64,000 nt of DNA, from positions 217,001 to 281,000 of the forward strand of contig CAJNDS010002342.1 in assembly GCA_905221605.1 (NCBI GenBank). The letters run 5' to 3'. This DNA is from Symbiodinium natans. Its lineage: Eukaryota; Sar; Dinophyceae; Suessiales; Symbiodiniaceae. Below are positions 50,950 to 60,434 of this stretch, piece by piece; the stretch's first letter is position 1; every line of letters begins with the position of its first letter. The notes below the pieces were generated by a model. That model made no database searches and was not told the origin of the DNA. It worked only from the letters and a program-made list of their open reading frames with translations. The translations under genes and the position numbers were made by a program.

Positions 50950-53900
50950 TCAACCTGTCCTTGCTTGCCGTAATGACCTTCCATGGCCTTCACGACACAC
51001 TCTGCACATCATCCTCTGCTGAACACTCGAGGAATTTCGTAACCCCCAGCAGTGCCTATACGTATGCACATGATCCCCTCCATCAGTGATGTAGAACGGG
51101 CCGTTGGGGATCTCGGGGACAGGGACCTCGACCTCCCTGATTTCAATTCGCGTCATCGGCTCCTGTGGGACCAAACGAACCATCGCCAGGTCAGCTTGCA
51201 CTCCAATGGATCGGCAGAGGGGCTCTTCGGGTCGTTCTTCACGAACGCGATTGTTCATCTGATGGTGCAGTTCCATCTCCACTGCTTGCTGCAAACGACG
51301 GAGGCGCTTCACTCGTCGCGAGGCGTCGTGACCATCAAACAGGCGATACCAAATCCACCATAGGCCTTCCCAGGCAGCCACCAAAGCCACCCCAGCCAAA
51401 ATCATCACGACATACAGCTCCAGAGATGTATCCAAAGGCGTTGGCTCCTTTACTTGCCTTGCCCGGCAAGTTTGCACCATCATCATCAAAACAACCATCC
51501 TCGCCAATGAGGTCTCAGCTGTTCGTACGACCCTATCGACTATGCCCCAGAGGCCCACCAATTCCTGTAACCGCTGGCGTGGAAAGCTTTTGGTTAATAG
51601 GTCTGCCAATTGCAGCTTGCCTGGAACGAATTCCAGGGCCACTTGGTTCAGCTCGATCTTCTCCCTCAGGAAGGACGCTCGAACACGAAGATGTCGAGTT
51701 CTCCAGCTCGCGCTGGATGCCGGACTGGCCAGCACGATGGCGGCTTGGTTATCCACCTTCAGGCCGATCTTCGAATCACCCTTCTCAAATTGGTCGGTGA
51801 TTGCTCGCATTGACATCGCCATCACCAAGGCCTCTATCGATGCCATCAACTCACACTCCGCCGTGCTCAGGCATACGAATGGTTGGCGGGAAGACCGCCA
51901 ACCAACGACATTCCCTCTCCAAGTGATGACAATGCCGCTGTGGCTTCGCTCTCCAGTTGGAGCAAAGGAAGCATCGCTCCAGGCCGTCAGACCAGGGCCA
52001 TTGTCCTGGATGCATAGGGCGTAGCTCATGGTGGCCTGCAAATATGCCAGTAGCTTCAGGCCAATGGCTATGCAGCGAGGTGCAGCCTTTGTGAGCAAAG
52101 AGCCCATGGCCGCTACCGGAAACGATATATCCGGCCTGCTCCTCTGTGCAATCCACAACAACTCACCACACAGACGTTGGGCTTGTCGTAGTTCGCTTTC
52201 AGTCCCAGGGCATTCACCATCTTCCGCAGCGAACGTTAACAGCTCCCTAGAACATGGGATTGGCGACTTGTGGTGCTCCGGGATGCCATGGGACCTCAGC
52301 AACTCCATCACATAGGGACGTTGATGAAGATATATGCCCTTTTCCCCATCGGCCATCTCAATCTCACATCCCAGAAAACTAATGCCACGATCCCGGGTCA
52401 TCACCTCCAATGGTGACGTTTTCCACACCGAACCAATCTTAGATGCCGTCGCCGTGAGCAAAGCAAGGGGGGCACAGATCATCAAATCATCCACATAAAC
52501 CAAGATTGTGCCATCTGGTGGATCCAGACATGAACTGCCAGCTTCATAGATGAACCAAATGTTCGGTTCCGCAGCGCCCTGGTGAAGCCTCCATTGTCGA
52601 TCCTCGGTTTCGAAAACCATCTCCTTCATCATCTTGTCACGATAGTTCGCCCACAGCTTTGGTGATTGACGTAGCCCATACATCCCATGTGTCAACAGCC
52701 ACTTCTCACCAGGTTGCCCCAAACCCAGTTGCACCAGGATCGCTGGAGGTGTAATCAAGTACCGCACTTGGTCAGGACCAACGGGCATTGGTGTCAGCAT
52801 AAAGGCCCCCGTTATGTCCAAGGATCCAGTGATCCATCTGCGATACATCGAGTACACCAAGGTGCACCTCATACTTTCCGCTGCTGCACCGCTGGCGAAA
52901 ACATCTTGAGGGGCATCATCAGCAAAATTTCCACAGCATACAATTCGAGCTTTGCGTTTGCACCAACTCTCCTCGCCACCGGTCTCTTGATTCTCGGCTG
53001 CCGGAGGCTTGAGGGTATACACCATTTTCGCTGGGAGATTCTGCACATTCGGGTCCCTCTCATACTGCTTCGCCTGCGATGAACTCAATCGTTGAAACCC
53101 CTTTTCCACCACCTGTAGTTCCTTTTTGATAGAGGGCAGCCATTTCGTAGGATTCTGCCTCACTTCCGCTGGACTCACATTGTGGGTATGTCGTAGGGGT
53201 TCTTGAAGATTCCGAATCAGGTCCTCGATGTTCGGGGTGTACTCCGGCTCCATTTTTGCCATTCTCGGACCCAATCCATGTGACGGCCAACTTTCCAGCT
53301 TTGAAGCCATATCTTCACCCACTTCATCAGGCACGTCCTCCCACTCCAAGTGGTTCATGTAGCGCCGGCAAACATACTCCAGCTCTCCTCCAGGGTCATC
53401 AGATCCACAAACACGACGTAGTAGCGGAGGATCAGGGGAACCAATTTCTGGGTCATCTCCATGCTCGAACTCATCATCGACGAACACCTCCCAATCCCCT
53501 ACATACTCAACCTCCTCCCAAGCAGCAGGGGTATCCTCCTCCTCTTCCCATACGACTCGGGCTCCGCCCTGAGACGTGCACTCTGGACCAGAAGAGGACA
53601 CCTCAGACAAAGGTGTGGTTTCCAATGTCTCGCTCACCGAGAGCACCTTCATCGTGTTGCCACCAGAGCCTTCTGGTTCTTGTGGACCTTCATGAGGAAA
53701 ACCATGATCACGAAGAAACGCTAAGTCGCCTCGCCCCAAGCGATGCAACCCCGCCGGGGTGTAAGCGGAAAGAATCCACTTCCTTCCATCGTCCTTCACC
53801 CACGCATGTCGTCTTTTTGGGTCAAACCCCGCCGGGTGTTTTGAGACATCCACCAATTTTCCTTCAACCAGGGCTTGAGGATCTTCACCATGCTCGTGTA

Positions 53901-56900
53901 GGCGTCGTTCACCCCGTGCAAGAGTGGAACCAAGATCACCTCCATGTTCCAACCAAAGCCCGGATTTCACTTCCATGGGCAGTTCCATGATGTAGTTGGT
54001 GGTCCCCTTCTCATTGTGGATGTCCTTATGCATCTTGGCCTCGGCGATGTGGTGCAACACAAGGGTACTCCATGTTGGCTGACGATCCGGGTACGATCTC
54101 TTAAGTTGCTGAAGAAGGTAGGCATTCAGGTACCTCGTCGTCCAAGGCAGTGCTTTGGCATTCGAGGTTATGCCATGGAAGGGTCCTTGAACATAGGCCC
54201 CCATCAATATCCCTTGGCCCACAAGAGCCCGAGGATTTCGCAAATTGCACTTCACCTTGTCGAGTTCCCCCAAAATCTCTACGCACCCCTTCTTCTCATA
54301 CTTCCCCGCTTCACACAATCGCCTCGCCATGATCTCCACCTCTGAGGTTTGGTGTGGCTGCAAACCACACATTCGGAGTTCGCCATCGTCTCCACCATCG
54401 CATTCCGCCAAGCGTGCTTGTAGTGCATCTAGTTCATCTGGTGCCTCACCTCCACACTCTTCCACCTTCATTGTCCTCAATCTCACTCCAGGGGTCTTCG
54501 AAGTGGCCCTTGTCATCGGCGGAGCATAGGACACAGGTGGGCCTGTTGGATATGGAGGAAGCTCATCATCCTTTGTAGAGGCCGGTTTTGAGTCCGGAGC
54601 TGCTGATGGTGGCGGCATGGGTGGCGGCGATTCCGGTTCCACCAAAATGGTGGGGGCCACAGTGTCCAAAGGTGGTGGATCACGGGCCACCCTCACATGT
54701 GTGGTTTGGATGAAGGTGCCGGTGGACTTCAGGATCACATGCCCACCTCGGATATCAGTGGCTGGCCCCAGATACTTCCCTTGAAGCCAGTGAGGACTCA
54801 GATCCTCAACATCACCCGTCTTGTACTTCTTGATCTTCACGTACACCTTCGCTCCATAGGCCACAGGCATGGGTGGCACGATGCCCAGTTTCTCACACCT
54901 TTGTTGGGCCGCTGCTGTCTGAATTGCCGTGGGCCAGTGTTCACGCGGAAGCCCAGCAGCATCAAGCAATATTCTCGCTCGCCTCTTCAGGAATCGAACT
55001 CCTGCCTCAGCCACTCCATTTTCAGCTGGCTCCGAGCCTGTTGATGTTGTTGGCAGCATTCCTTGCGAAAGGATCCACTTCCTAACCAAGTTGCCACGAA
55101 ATTCACCTCCTCGGTCAGCATGAACCCTCACTACCGGATACCCCAGCGCCTTAATGTCCACCACCATCTGTTGGATCGCCGGCAGCATAGTGGCGGCCTT
55201 TTTGTTTCGGACAGGCACGCAGTAGTACAAGGTCTCGGTCTCCAGGGGTTCTTTAAAGGTGGCTTTGAGCTTTTCCCATTCTTCTTTAGCCCTTTGTTCC
55301 TCCCCCACTGGAGGCAACTCCACCTCCTCCTCTTCCTCTGGAAACTCAGCCTCTTCATCCGATAGCGTCTCCTCGGGCTCCTCCTCTTTCCAGTCGTCCG
55401 GTATAGGGTGGCCCCGAACTTCATGATCGACTTCCATCCCATCAGCTTTGGGGATCCTGAAAGCCCCAATGACAAAGTACTTAAAGAACTTTCCGTCAGG
55501 AGATCGCCCATGTCCACGAAGAGGTCCAGCAACATCCACACTCAGGACATAGCCTGAGGGGTGAAGGGTGCTCCTATGCCTCCTCCCCGTCGCTGCATTC
55601 CTCACGCAGATAGCACAGTCCCTCCTGAAAGGTTGGTGGTTCCGCATGACGTGAAGTCTCCAGGCAGCATCGGCAGACATTTTTGAAAGTTTGATGCGAC
55701 CACTGCCATCGGTGCGAAACACCCCAAACAATCCACTCACAACCTCCGTGAGCTCATTCTCCGCCACCATAGGGTTCGAAATGCCCATTTCATTCAGGTA
55801 CAGCTGTGCATGGCCATCATCAACCCAAGCAATTCCAGGATCTTCAGCTGTACGAAACCTCCTCCTCTCCACCAAGAATTTAGGAATGCAACCACCCCGT
55901 TGGACCTGTCCTGCAGCCGCCAAAGCATGCAGAAACTGAAAGCGATTGCGGTGCGCCTCATACACGGCGAACTCGGCTGGAGTAGCCGCCACATCATGCG
56001 ACAAGAGCGCCCCAATGCGACCATTAACTGCCGCCCATACCAGCACCTTCCACACCTTGGTGAAGTCGCCCATATTCATCATGGAGCCCACATTCACGTA
56101 GACCACATCCGTCAAGCGCCCCAACTGAAGCAAGGCATCACTGGGGCGATAATCGCCAGGCGGGTCCCAACGAATCACCCATGTCGCTGCACGAAGCAAC
56201 CTCTTTCTCGTTCTTCGATTCAAGGCTATCTCCTTCATGCAATCCCAGGCGCTTTCCCGAGGGTGTCGGATCAAAAGCTCCGACTGCAGCTCCTCAGCAT
56301 CCCTGAAAAACGGGGCCTTTGAAAGAGCCTCGCGCCCAGCCATAATGTCCCCAGTGCTAGCATACTCGCAAAGGCATGCCCACCAGCTTGTTGTCACCTG
56401 GTTCAGGACGTTCAAGGACTCCATGGTGGCCTCCCTCAACGTTGGAAGCTGGGAAGCCTCAAGCTTGGAGATAAGAACATGTGCCGTCGTCGCATCAATC
56501 TCCGGGCATCCATCCACGACTTTAAGAGGCATGCTTCCACCATCACCATCCACCAATTCACAGCACGATGGGGTCCAGTTAAGCTTGTAGCCCAGCTTCG
56601 AAATCACCTTTCCCATCGGGACAATCATCTGGGTGACCTCATCGCCACTCAGAAGGGTGCCTTGGCTGTTCTGCTTCATGGTCGTCCGAGCATCGCCAGC
56701 CAATGCCACATCCACTTGCGTAGCTTGGTCCCATTCACTTTGGCTCAAAGGCGGTCGCAGCGCATGGGTAGCTCCGGAATCTATCAGCGCTGCCCGTGGT
56801 GATGAGGTCGTGATGGACTGGTGATCATCACCTCCAAACAAGATCTTCAAGGTGGGCTTGATCGCCTTCAGGTTCTTAATCTCATCCCACAACTTCATCA

Positions 56901-59541
56901 CCTTCACGAACACCTCCGGCTTCTCCTCAATCGCAACCTTTCTAGTCGTCGGTGTAGAGGTAGGTGTTGTAGGGGTGGTCGTGGATGTTGCATCGCCCTT
57001 CTCTCCCTTTCCCTTTCCCTTGGCAGCTCCACCACCAGGTGCTCTGCACTCTCGCACCTTGTGTGTTGTAGAACCACAAGCCAGGCAACGCCGAGATCGT
57101 TCACCCCGTTCCAGGCTCGCCCATGTATGGGGGTAGCGGCAGGTATTCCCCCGTCGACATCCTTTGTCGCCCGCGAAGAACTTGCACACACCCTTGGAAG
57201 TGGAAGAGTTAGGAGTCGAAGGACTATACGGGGTCGTAGACGATGCCGCCTCCGAAGTTGCCGCCAAAGCCTTCAGTCTCGGAAGTGCCTCATTCCCCTT
57301 GTTCACCCCTAGCCTCGCTTGTTGCTCCATCTCAGCTTGCAGATGTTGGGAAAAGGACGTTATACTGCTGGAGGTAGGGCATACATCCACCTGCAAGTTG
57401 CTCCTCACCAAACTCACCCTGAACGACAGCTCTGGATCCGACTTCACCACCGAGGCTGTTATCCGATCTAGGCCTTGCAATAGGGCCGACGGATCCGGCT
57501 CCGCAATCCCAATCGCCTGGGCGCGTCTCCTCCAAAGAGACCACTTTCGCAAAGTGTCCACCGCCTCCATCGCAGTCTCACATTCTTGAGGATGCTCCAA
57601 ACTGGTCAAAACCAGCGTTTTCTCCTGCCTATTGCCCGGTTGGTAAGTGGCAAATAGCTTGCACAAAAGGCCGACAGTGTGCACATCTCCCACCGCAATG
57701 GCTTCCTCTTTCACTTGAGCAGGAATTGCGCCCAACACCATTGCAGTTGCCCTTCGCTCCACACGACTCCACTCCGGCTTGCCTAAGGCGGAAACCACTG
57801 GCTTCAGTCTGACCTTTTCCAAAGGAGTAGACACTGAAAATCGTGCATACCAATCCGAAACGTCCTTCAGGGTCATCGTCCACCAATGGCTTGATGTGTC
57901 ACTCAAGTCCTCCATGATCGGGGTGATGTGGGTAAGCCAGTTCAAAAGGTCAATGCTTCCCGTGGATGGGGTGTACGCCGGGAGTTGAGGCAGCTCAGAA
58001 ATACCCGGCTTCACCGTCTCTGGCCGTTCACTCTTGCTATGCTGATTCTGGAGCAACGACTCTATACCACGGGCCATAGCAGTCAACACCTGATCGTTGG
58101 AGGAACGTGGTCCTGCAGGCAAAGATGATGCTTCCTGTCGTGGTTGTTGTGTAGGTTCAGGTGAGGGAGACCGAGGTGCACCTAGACCAAATAGCCCTTG
58201 CAAAAACGACCGACTCTGTGGGATTTGCACATCTGTTTGTACAGCATTAGGGCCAGGACCAGGTGTAGGATGGTTCTGCGGAACTCCTGGTTGAGCTCCC
58301 GCCACATTAGGTCTTACTGAAGACACACCAGGAAGAAGAAGTGAAGCAGAGCCCATCGCTTGTCTCTCACCCGCCGAATAGTCTTGAAAATGCTGCAGCA
58401 GACTTCCACTGGTACCCACCGAAAGGCCAGGTGGTGGACCAGGTGTAGGATGGTTCTGTGGAACTCCTTGTTGAGCTCCCGCCACTTGCTTTATCGGATT
58501 GGCAACCATCCGTTCTTCCATCTTTTCCAGCTGCAACCTGAGCGACCTTGCTTCATCCATAGCTTCTTCAGTTTTTCGTCGCTCATCTTGAATCTTTCCC
58601 ATCATTCCAGTATACAGCTCATTCATTGCCCCATCCAACTGCTTCGCCACTTCAGCCTGAACCAACTCCTGCGGAATCCCAGCCGATCCAGAAGAAGGCG
58701 GTGTAGGGGGCGGAAAAATTGTTGCTCCCTCAGCGGAGCCATCACCTTGGCCATACCCAGTGGTACGTGGCCTCAGCCAAGGATTCTCATGCATCGGACT
58801 CCAAGCCGTATGCACCTCCACTCGACGCTGTTGGAAAAATTCGCCCAATCTGGAAAACCACATCGCTGCACGACTCGTACGAGCTGCCTCGGCGGTCCTC
58901 TGAAGGGCATTCGCTGCTGATGCCGGAGACTGAAGAGGTGAGGGTTGCAACCATGCTCTATCTGTAAGCCCAGATCCCATTGTCCGTGGCGGTTCCATAT
59001 CCGTTGCCCCCATTGTAGCAGACCTAGGCCCCAAGCCCATTCCACCAGACTGTAAAACCTCTCCAGCTCCACTGCTCACATGCGATGACATTCCCACTGC
59101 TTCAACCCCAGATGGTGCATTCGCAGGCGCTGATCCATGTGCACCATTCATGAAAACTGCATCATTTCCAGGGGCAACACCAGGCCCATCAGCCACCGAA
59201 GTTGCACATGGGGCACGACCAGGCCCTGAATTCTCAGGCACTGATTGCACTCCAGTCTCAGGCGCTGATCTGTGACCATTCAAGGTTGCTGCAGCTGTAC
59301 CCAACTGTTGCCCATCCTGTCTTCCATAATCAGGACCATGATCTTCACCAGAGAGCCTTGGGCCGCTTGGGCTCATAACCTGCTGACGAGCAGCAGGTGA
59401 GCCAGCAGATTCAGCAACCATGGGGAATGCCATCGCTCGAATTTTTGTCTGCTTCGGGCACGAGAGATCTGAACAAATGCTCTCCGAATGTCCTATTTCG
59501 CATGGCCTGCTGTGCTGCCATGCTTTGGTTTTGATTTGCAT
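50950..59541 (-). CDS. Copia gag-pol polyprotein
   Basis: 2,863 codons from the first ATG in the 5' LTR; Met56 in the primer-binding site is an alternative start. Residues 1-780 are gag-like with Gln/Pro-rich parts. A CCCH finger is near 786-806 and a CCHC knuckle (C-L-A-C-x4-H-x4-C) at 819-832. Protease D-S-G-A-T is at 921. An H-H-C-C-like pre-integrase motif is at 1297-1312. Integrase D1336, D1476 and E1512 are present, with exactly 35 residues between the last two. Reverse transcriptase runs from about 2133, with YVDD at 2349. RNase H Asp is at 2523, with a later D-N-Q at 2597. An extra C-terminal part follows, with one membrane helix (about 2709-2731) and a His/Cys motif. Much longer than usual copia polyproteins (about 1,300-1,500). 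Confidence 0.95.
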   Translation of the reverse strand: MQIKTKAWQHSRPCEIGHSESICSDLSCPKQTKIRAMAFPMVAESAGSPAARQQVMSPSGPRLSGEDHGPDYGRQDGQQLGTAAATLNGHRSAPETGVQSVPENSGPGRAPCATSVADGPGVAPGNDAVFMNGAHGSAPANAPSGVEAVGMSSHVSSGAGEVLQSGGMGLGPRSATMGATDMEPPRTMGSGLTDRAWLQPSPLQSPASAANALQRTAEAARTSRAAMWFSRLGEFFQQRRVEVHTAWSPMHENPWLRPRTTGYGQGDGSAEGATIFPPPTPPSSGSAGIPQELVQAEVAKQLDGAMNELYTGMMGKIQDERRKTEEAMDEARSLRLQLEKMEERMVANPIKQVAGAQQGVPQNHPTPGPPPGLSVGTSGSLLQHFQDYSAGERQAMGSASLLLPGVSSVRPNVAGAQPGVPQNHPTPGPGPNAVQTDVQIPQSRSFLQGLFGLGAPRSPSPEPTQQPRQEASSLPAGPRSSNDQVLTAMARGIESLLQNQHSKSERPETVKPGISELPQLPAYTPSTGSIDLLNWLTHITPIMEDLSDTSSHWWTMTLKDVSDWYARFSVSTPLEKVRLKPVVSALGKPEWSRVERRATAMVLGAIPAQVKEEAIAVGDVHTVGLLCKLFATYQPGNRQEKTLVLTSLEHPQECETAMEAVDTLRKWSLWRRRAQAIGIAEPDPSALLQGLDRITASVVKSDPELSFRVSLVRSNLQVDVCPTSSSITSFSQHLQAEMEQQARLGVNKGNEALPRLKALAATSEAASSTTPYSPSTPNSSTSKGVCKFFAGDKGCRRGNTCRYPHTWASLERGERSRRCLACGSTTHKVRECRAPGGGAAKGKGKGEKGDATSTTTPTTPTSTPTTRKVAIEEKPEVFVKVMKLWDEIKNLKAIKPTLKILFGGDDHQSITTSSPRAALIDSGATHALRPPLSQSEWDQATQVDVALAGDARTTMKQNSQGTLLSGDEVTQMIVPMGKVISKLGYKLNWTPSCCELVDGDGGSMPLKVVDGCPEIDATTAHVLISKLEASQLPTLREATMESLNVLNQVTTSWWACLCEYASTGDIMAGREALSKAPFFRDAEELQSELLIRHPRESAWDCMKEIALNRRTRKRLLRAATWVIRWDPPGDYRPSDALLQLGRLTDVVYVNVGSMMNMGDFTKVWKVLVWAAVNGRIGALLSHDVAATPAEFAVYEAHRNRFQFLHALAAAGQVQRGGCIPKFLVERRRFRTAEDPGIAWVDDGHAQLYLNEMGISNPMVAENELTEVVSGLFGVFRTDGSGRIKLSKMSADAAWRLHVMRNHQPFRRDCAICVRNAATGRRHRSTLHPSGYVLSVDVAGPLRGHGRSPDGKFFKYFVIGAFRIPKADGMEVDHEVRGHPIPDDWKEEEPEETLSDEEAEFPEEEEEVELPPVGEEQRAKEEWEKLKATFKEPLETETLYYCVPVRNKKAATMLPAIQQMVVDIKALGYPVVRVHADRGGEFRGNLVRKWILSQGMLPTTSTGSEPAENGVAEAGVRFLKRRARILLDAAGLPREHWPTAIQTAAAQQRCEKLGIVPPMPVAYGAKVYVKIKKYKTGDVEDLSPHWLQGKYLGPATDIRGGHVILKSTGTFIQTTHVRVARDPPPLDTVAPTILVEPESPPPMPPPSAAPDSKPASTKDDELPPYPTGPPVSYAPPMTRATSKTPGVRLRTMKVEECGGEAPDELDALQARLAECDGGDDGELRMCGLQPHQTSEVEIMARRLCEAGKYEKKGCVEILGELDKVKCNLRNPRALVGQGILMGAYVQGPFHGITSNAKALPWTTRYLNAYLLQQLKRSYPDRQPTWSTLVLHHIAEAKMHKDIHNEKGTTNYIMELPMEVKSGLWLEHGGDLGSTLARGERRLHEHGEDPQALVEGKLVDVSKHPAGFDPKRRHAWVKDDGRKWILSAYTPAGLHRLGRGDLAFLRDHGFPHEGPQEPEGSGGNTMKVLSVSETLETTPLSEVSSSGPECTSQGGARVVWEEEEDTPAAWEEVEYVGDWEVFVDDEFEHGDDPEIGSPDPPLLRRVCGSDDPGGELEYVCRRYMNHLEWEDVPDEVGEDMASKLESWPSHGLGPRMAKMEPEYTPNIEDLIRNLQEPLRHTHNVSPAEVRQNPTKWLPSIKKELQVVEKGFQRLSSSQAKQYERDPNVQNLPAKMVYTLKPPAAENQETGGEESWCKRKARIVCCGNFADDAPQDVFASGAAAESMRCTLVYSMYRRWITGSLDITGAFMLTPMPVGPDQVRYLITPPAILVQLGLGQPGEKWLLTHGMYGLRQSPKLWANYRDKMMKEMVFETEDRQWRLHQGAAEPNIWFIYEAGSSCLDPPDGTILVYVDDLMICAPLALLTATASKIGSVWKTSPLEVMTRDRGISFLGCEIEMADGEKGIYLHQRPYVMELLRSHGIPEHHKSPIPCSRELLTFAAEDGECPGTESELRQAQRLCGELLWIAQRSRPDISFPVAAMGSLLTKAAPRCIAIGLKLLAYLQATMSYALCIQDNGPGLTAWSDASFAPTGERSHSGIVITWRGNVVGWRSSRQPFVCLSTAECELMASIEALVMAMSMRAITDQFEKGDSKIGLKVDNQAAIVLASPASSASWRTRHLRVRASFLREKIELNQVALEFVPGKLQLADLLTKSFPRQRLQELVGLWGIVDRVVRTAETSLARMVVLMMMVQTCRARQVKEPTPLDTSLELYVVMILAGVALVAAWEGLWWIWYRLFDGHDASRRVKRLRRLQQAVEMELHHQMNNRVREERPEEPLCRSIGVQADLAMVRLVPQEPMTRIEIREVEVPVPEIPNGPFYITDGGDHVHTYRHCWGLRNSSSVQQRMMCRVCREGHGRSLRQARTG
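59369..59380 (-). other. Primer-binding site for half-tRNA-iMet
   Basis: The + strand reads GGGCTCATAACC, identical to the anticodon stem-loop of eukaryotic initiator tRNA-Met (CAT anticodon). The element strand is its complement, GGTTATGAGCCC, directly after the 5' LTR. Drosophila copia and Ty5 are primed by the same internal tRNA region. Confidence 0.8.
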
Positions 59542-59656
59542 GGCTACTGTGCTGCCATGCTATGTCTGCTTCGCTTGGCTGCTGTGCTGCCATGCGTCCT
59601 TCGAGCCCTTCACGCTCGCCTGAATTCAAGGTTGACAAGAGAAGGACTCTTCATCA
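59381..59656 (-). repeat. 5' LTR of the copia element
   Basis: 276 bases, no difference seen from 50623-50898. Confidence 0.95.
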
Positions 59657-59661
59657 TTAGG
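59657..59661. repeat. Target site duplication of the copia element, right
   Basis: TTAGG. Removing the element and one copy restores an in-register GGGTTTAGGGTTTAGGG array. Confidence 0.8.
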
Positions 59662-60434
59662 GTTTAGGGTTTAGGATTTAGGGTTTGGGGTTTAGGGTTT
59701 ATAAGGTTTAGGGTTTAGGGCTTACAGGGTTTAAGGCTTTAGAGCTCAGGGTTAGTAGGGTTTAGGCCCTACAGAATGAAGGCACACTGTACAAGCCGGA
59801 GGGATTGTACCTCTTCCTAATTTCAGGTATAGTGCCTGACTGCGGTTGTGAGTCTCGGTTGTCAGGCGCTACTGATCTGTTGAAGAATACCGGATTAAAG
59901 TTTAGGGTTTAAAGTTTAGAGTGTATAGGCTTTAGCGTACAGGGTTTAGCTGCTGGACGCTCTTAGATTTGATAATGGGTCTGAGCTGATTTTGGGTTCA
60001 TGTTTGTGTGGTGTTTTTGATCAGCGCTGTTGTGTCTTTTAGGGTTTATGGTTTTGTTCTTGAGCTTCTGGGCGTTCAAGGCGCGAACTTCATGAAGTAG
60101 AGAGCCCTAAGCCCTATAAACCCTAAACCCTTAAAAAAAAACCTTCAGGACCCATTGGGTAGTTTCCAGGATCTCAATACAGACCATCTTTCAGGGTTCA
60201 GGGTTTAGGGTTTAGGGTTTAGGGTTTAGGATCACTTATTCTCTGAAGCCGCACTCTCCGCCCCTGGGCTCATTCCAAGTTCAGTCTCGAAGTCCCCCGC
60301 TGGGCAGTATTGGGGGTACACTTGGGGTATATTGAAATTATTGGGGGTGAAGAGGGAGTACACAGAAAGGGTTCATGGAGTCTGTCTACGCCCCAAACTC
60401 TAGCTAAACCCTAAACCCTGAACCCGCAACCCAG

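Larger units (their letters stand above)
50623..59656 (-). mobile_element. Intact Ty1/copia-type LTR retrotransposon
   Basis: 9,034 bases on the minus strand. Two 276-bp LTRs read as identical and end TG...CA. TTAGG is duplicated at both sides. There is a primer-binding site next to the 5' LTR, a purine tract next to the 3' LTR, and one uninterrupted gag-pol frame with protease, integrase, reverse transcriptase and RNase H in copia order. It lies inside a TTTAGGG array of an intron, antisense to the host gene. Identical LTRs and an open frame point to a recent insertion. Confidence 0.95.

Noticed and set aside
51052-58967. Many + strand open frames inside the copia element
   Set aside because: They are shadows of the long minus-strand polyprotein and show no independent features.
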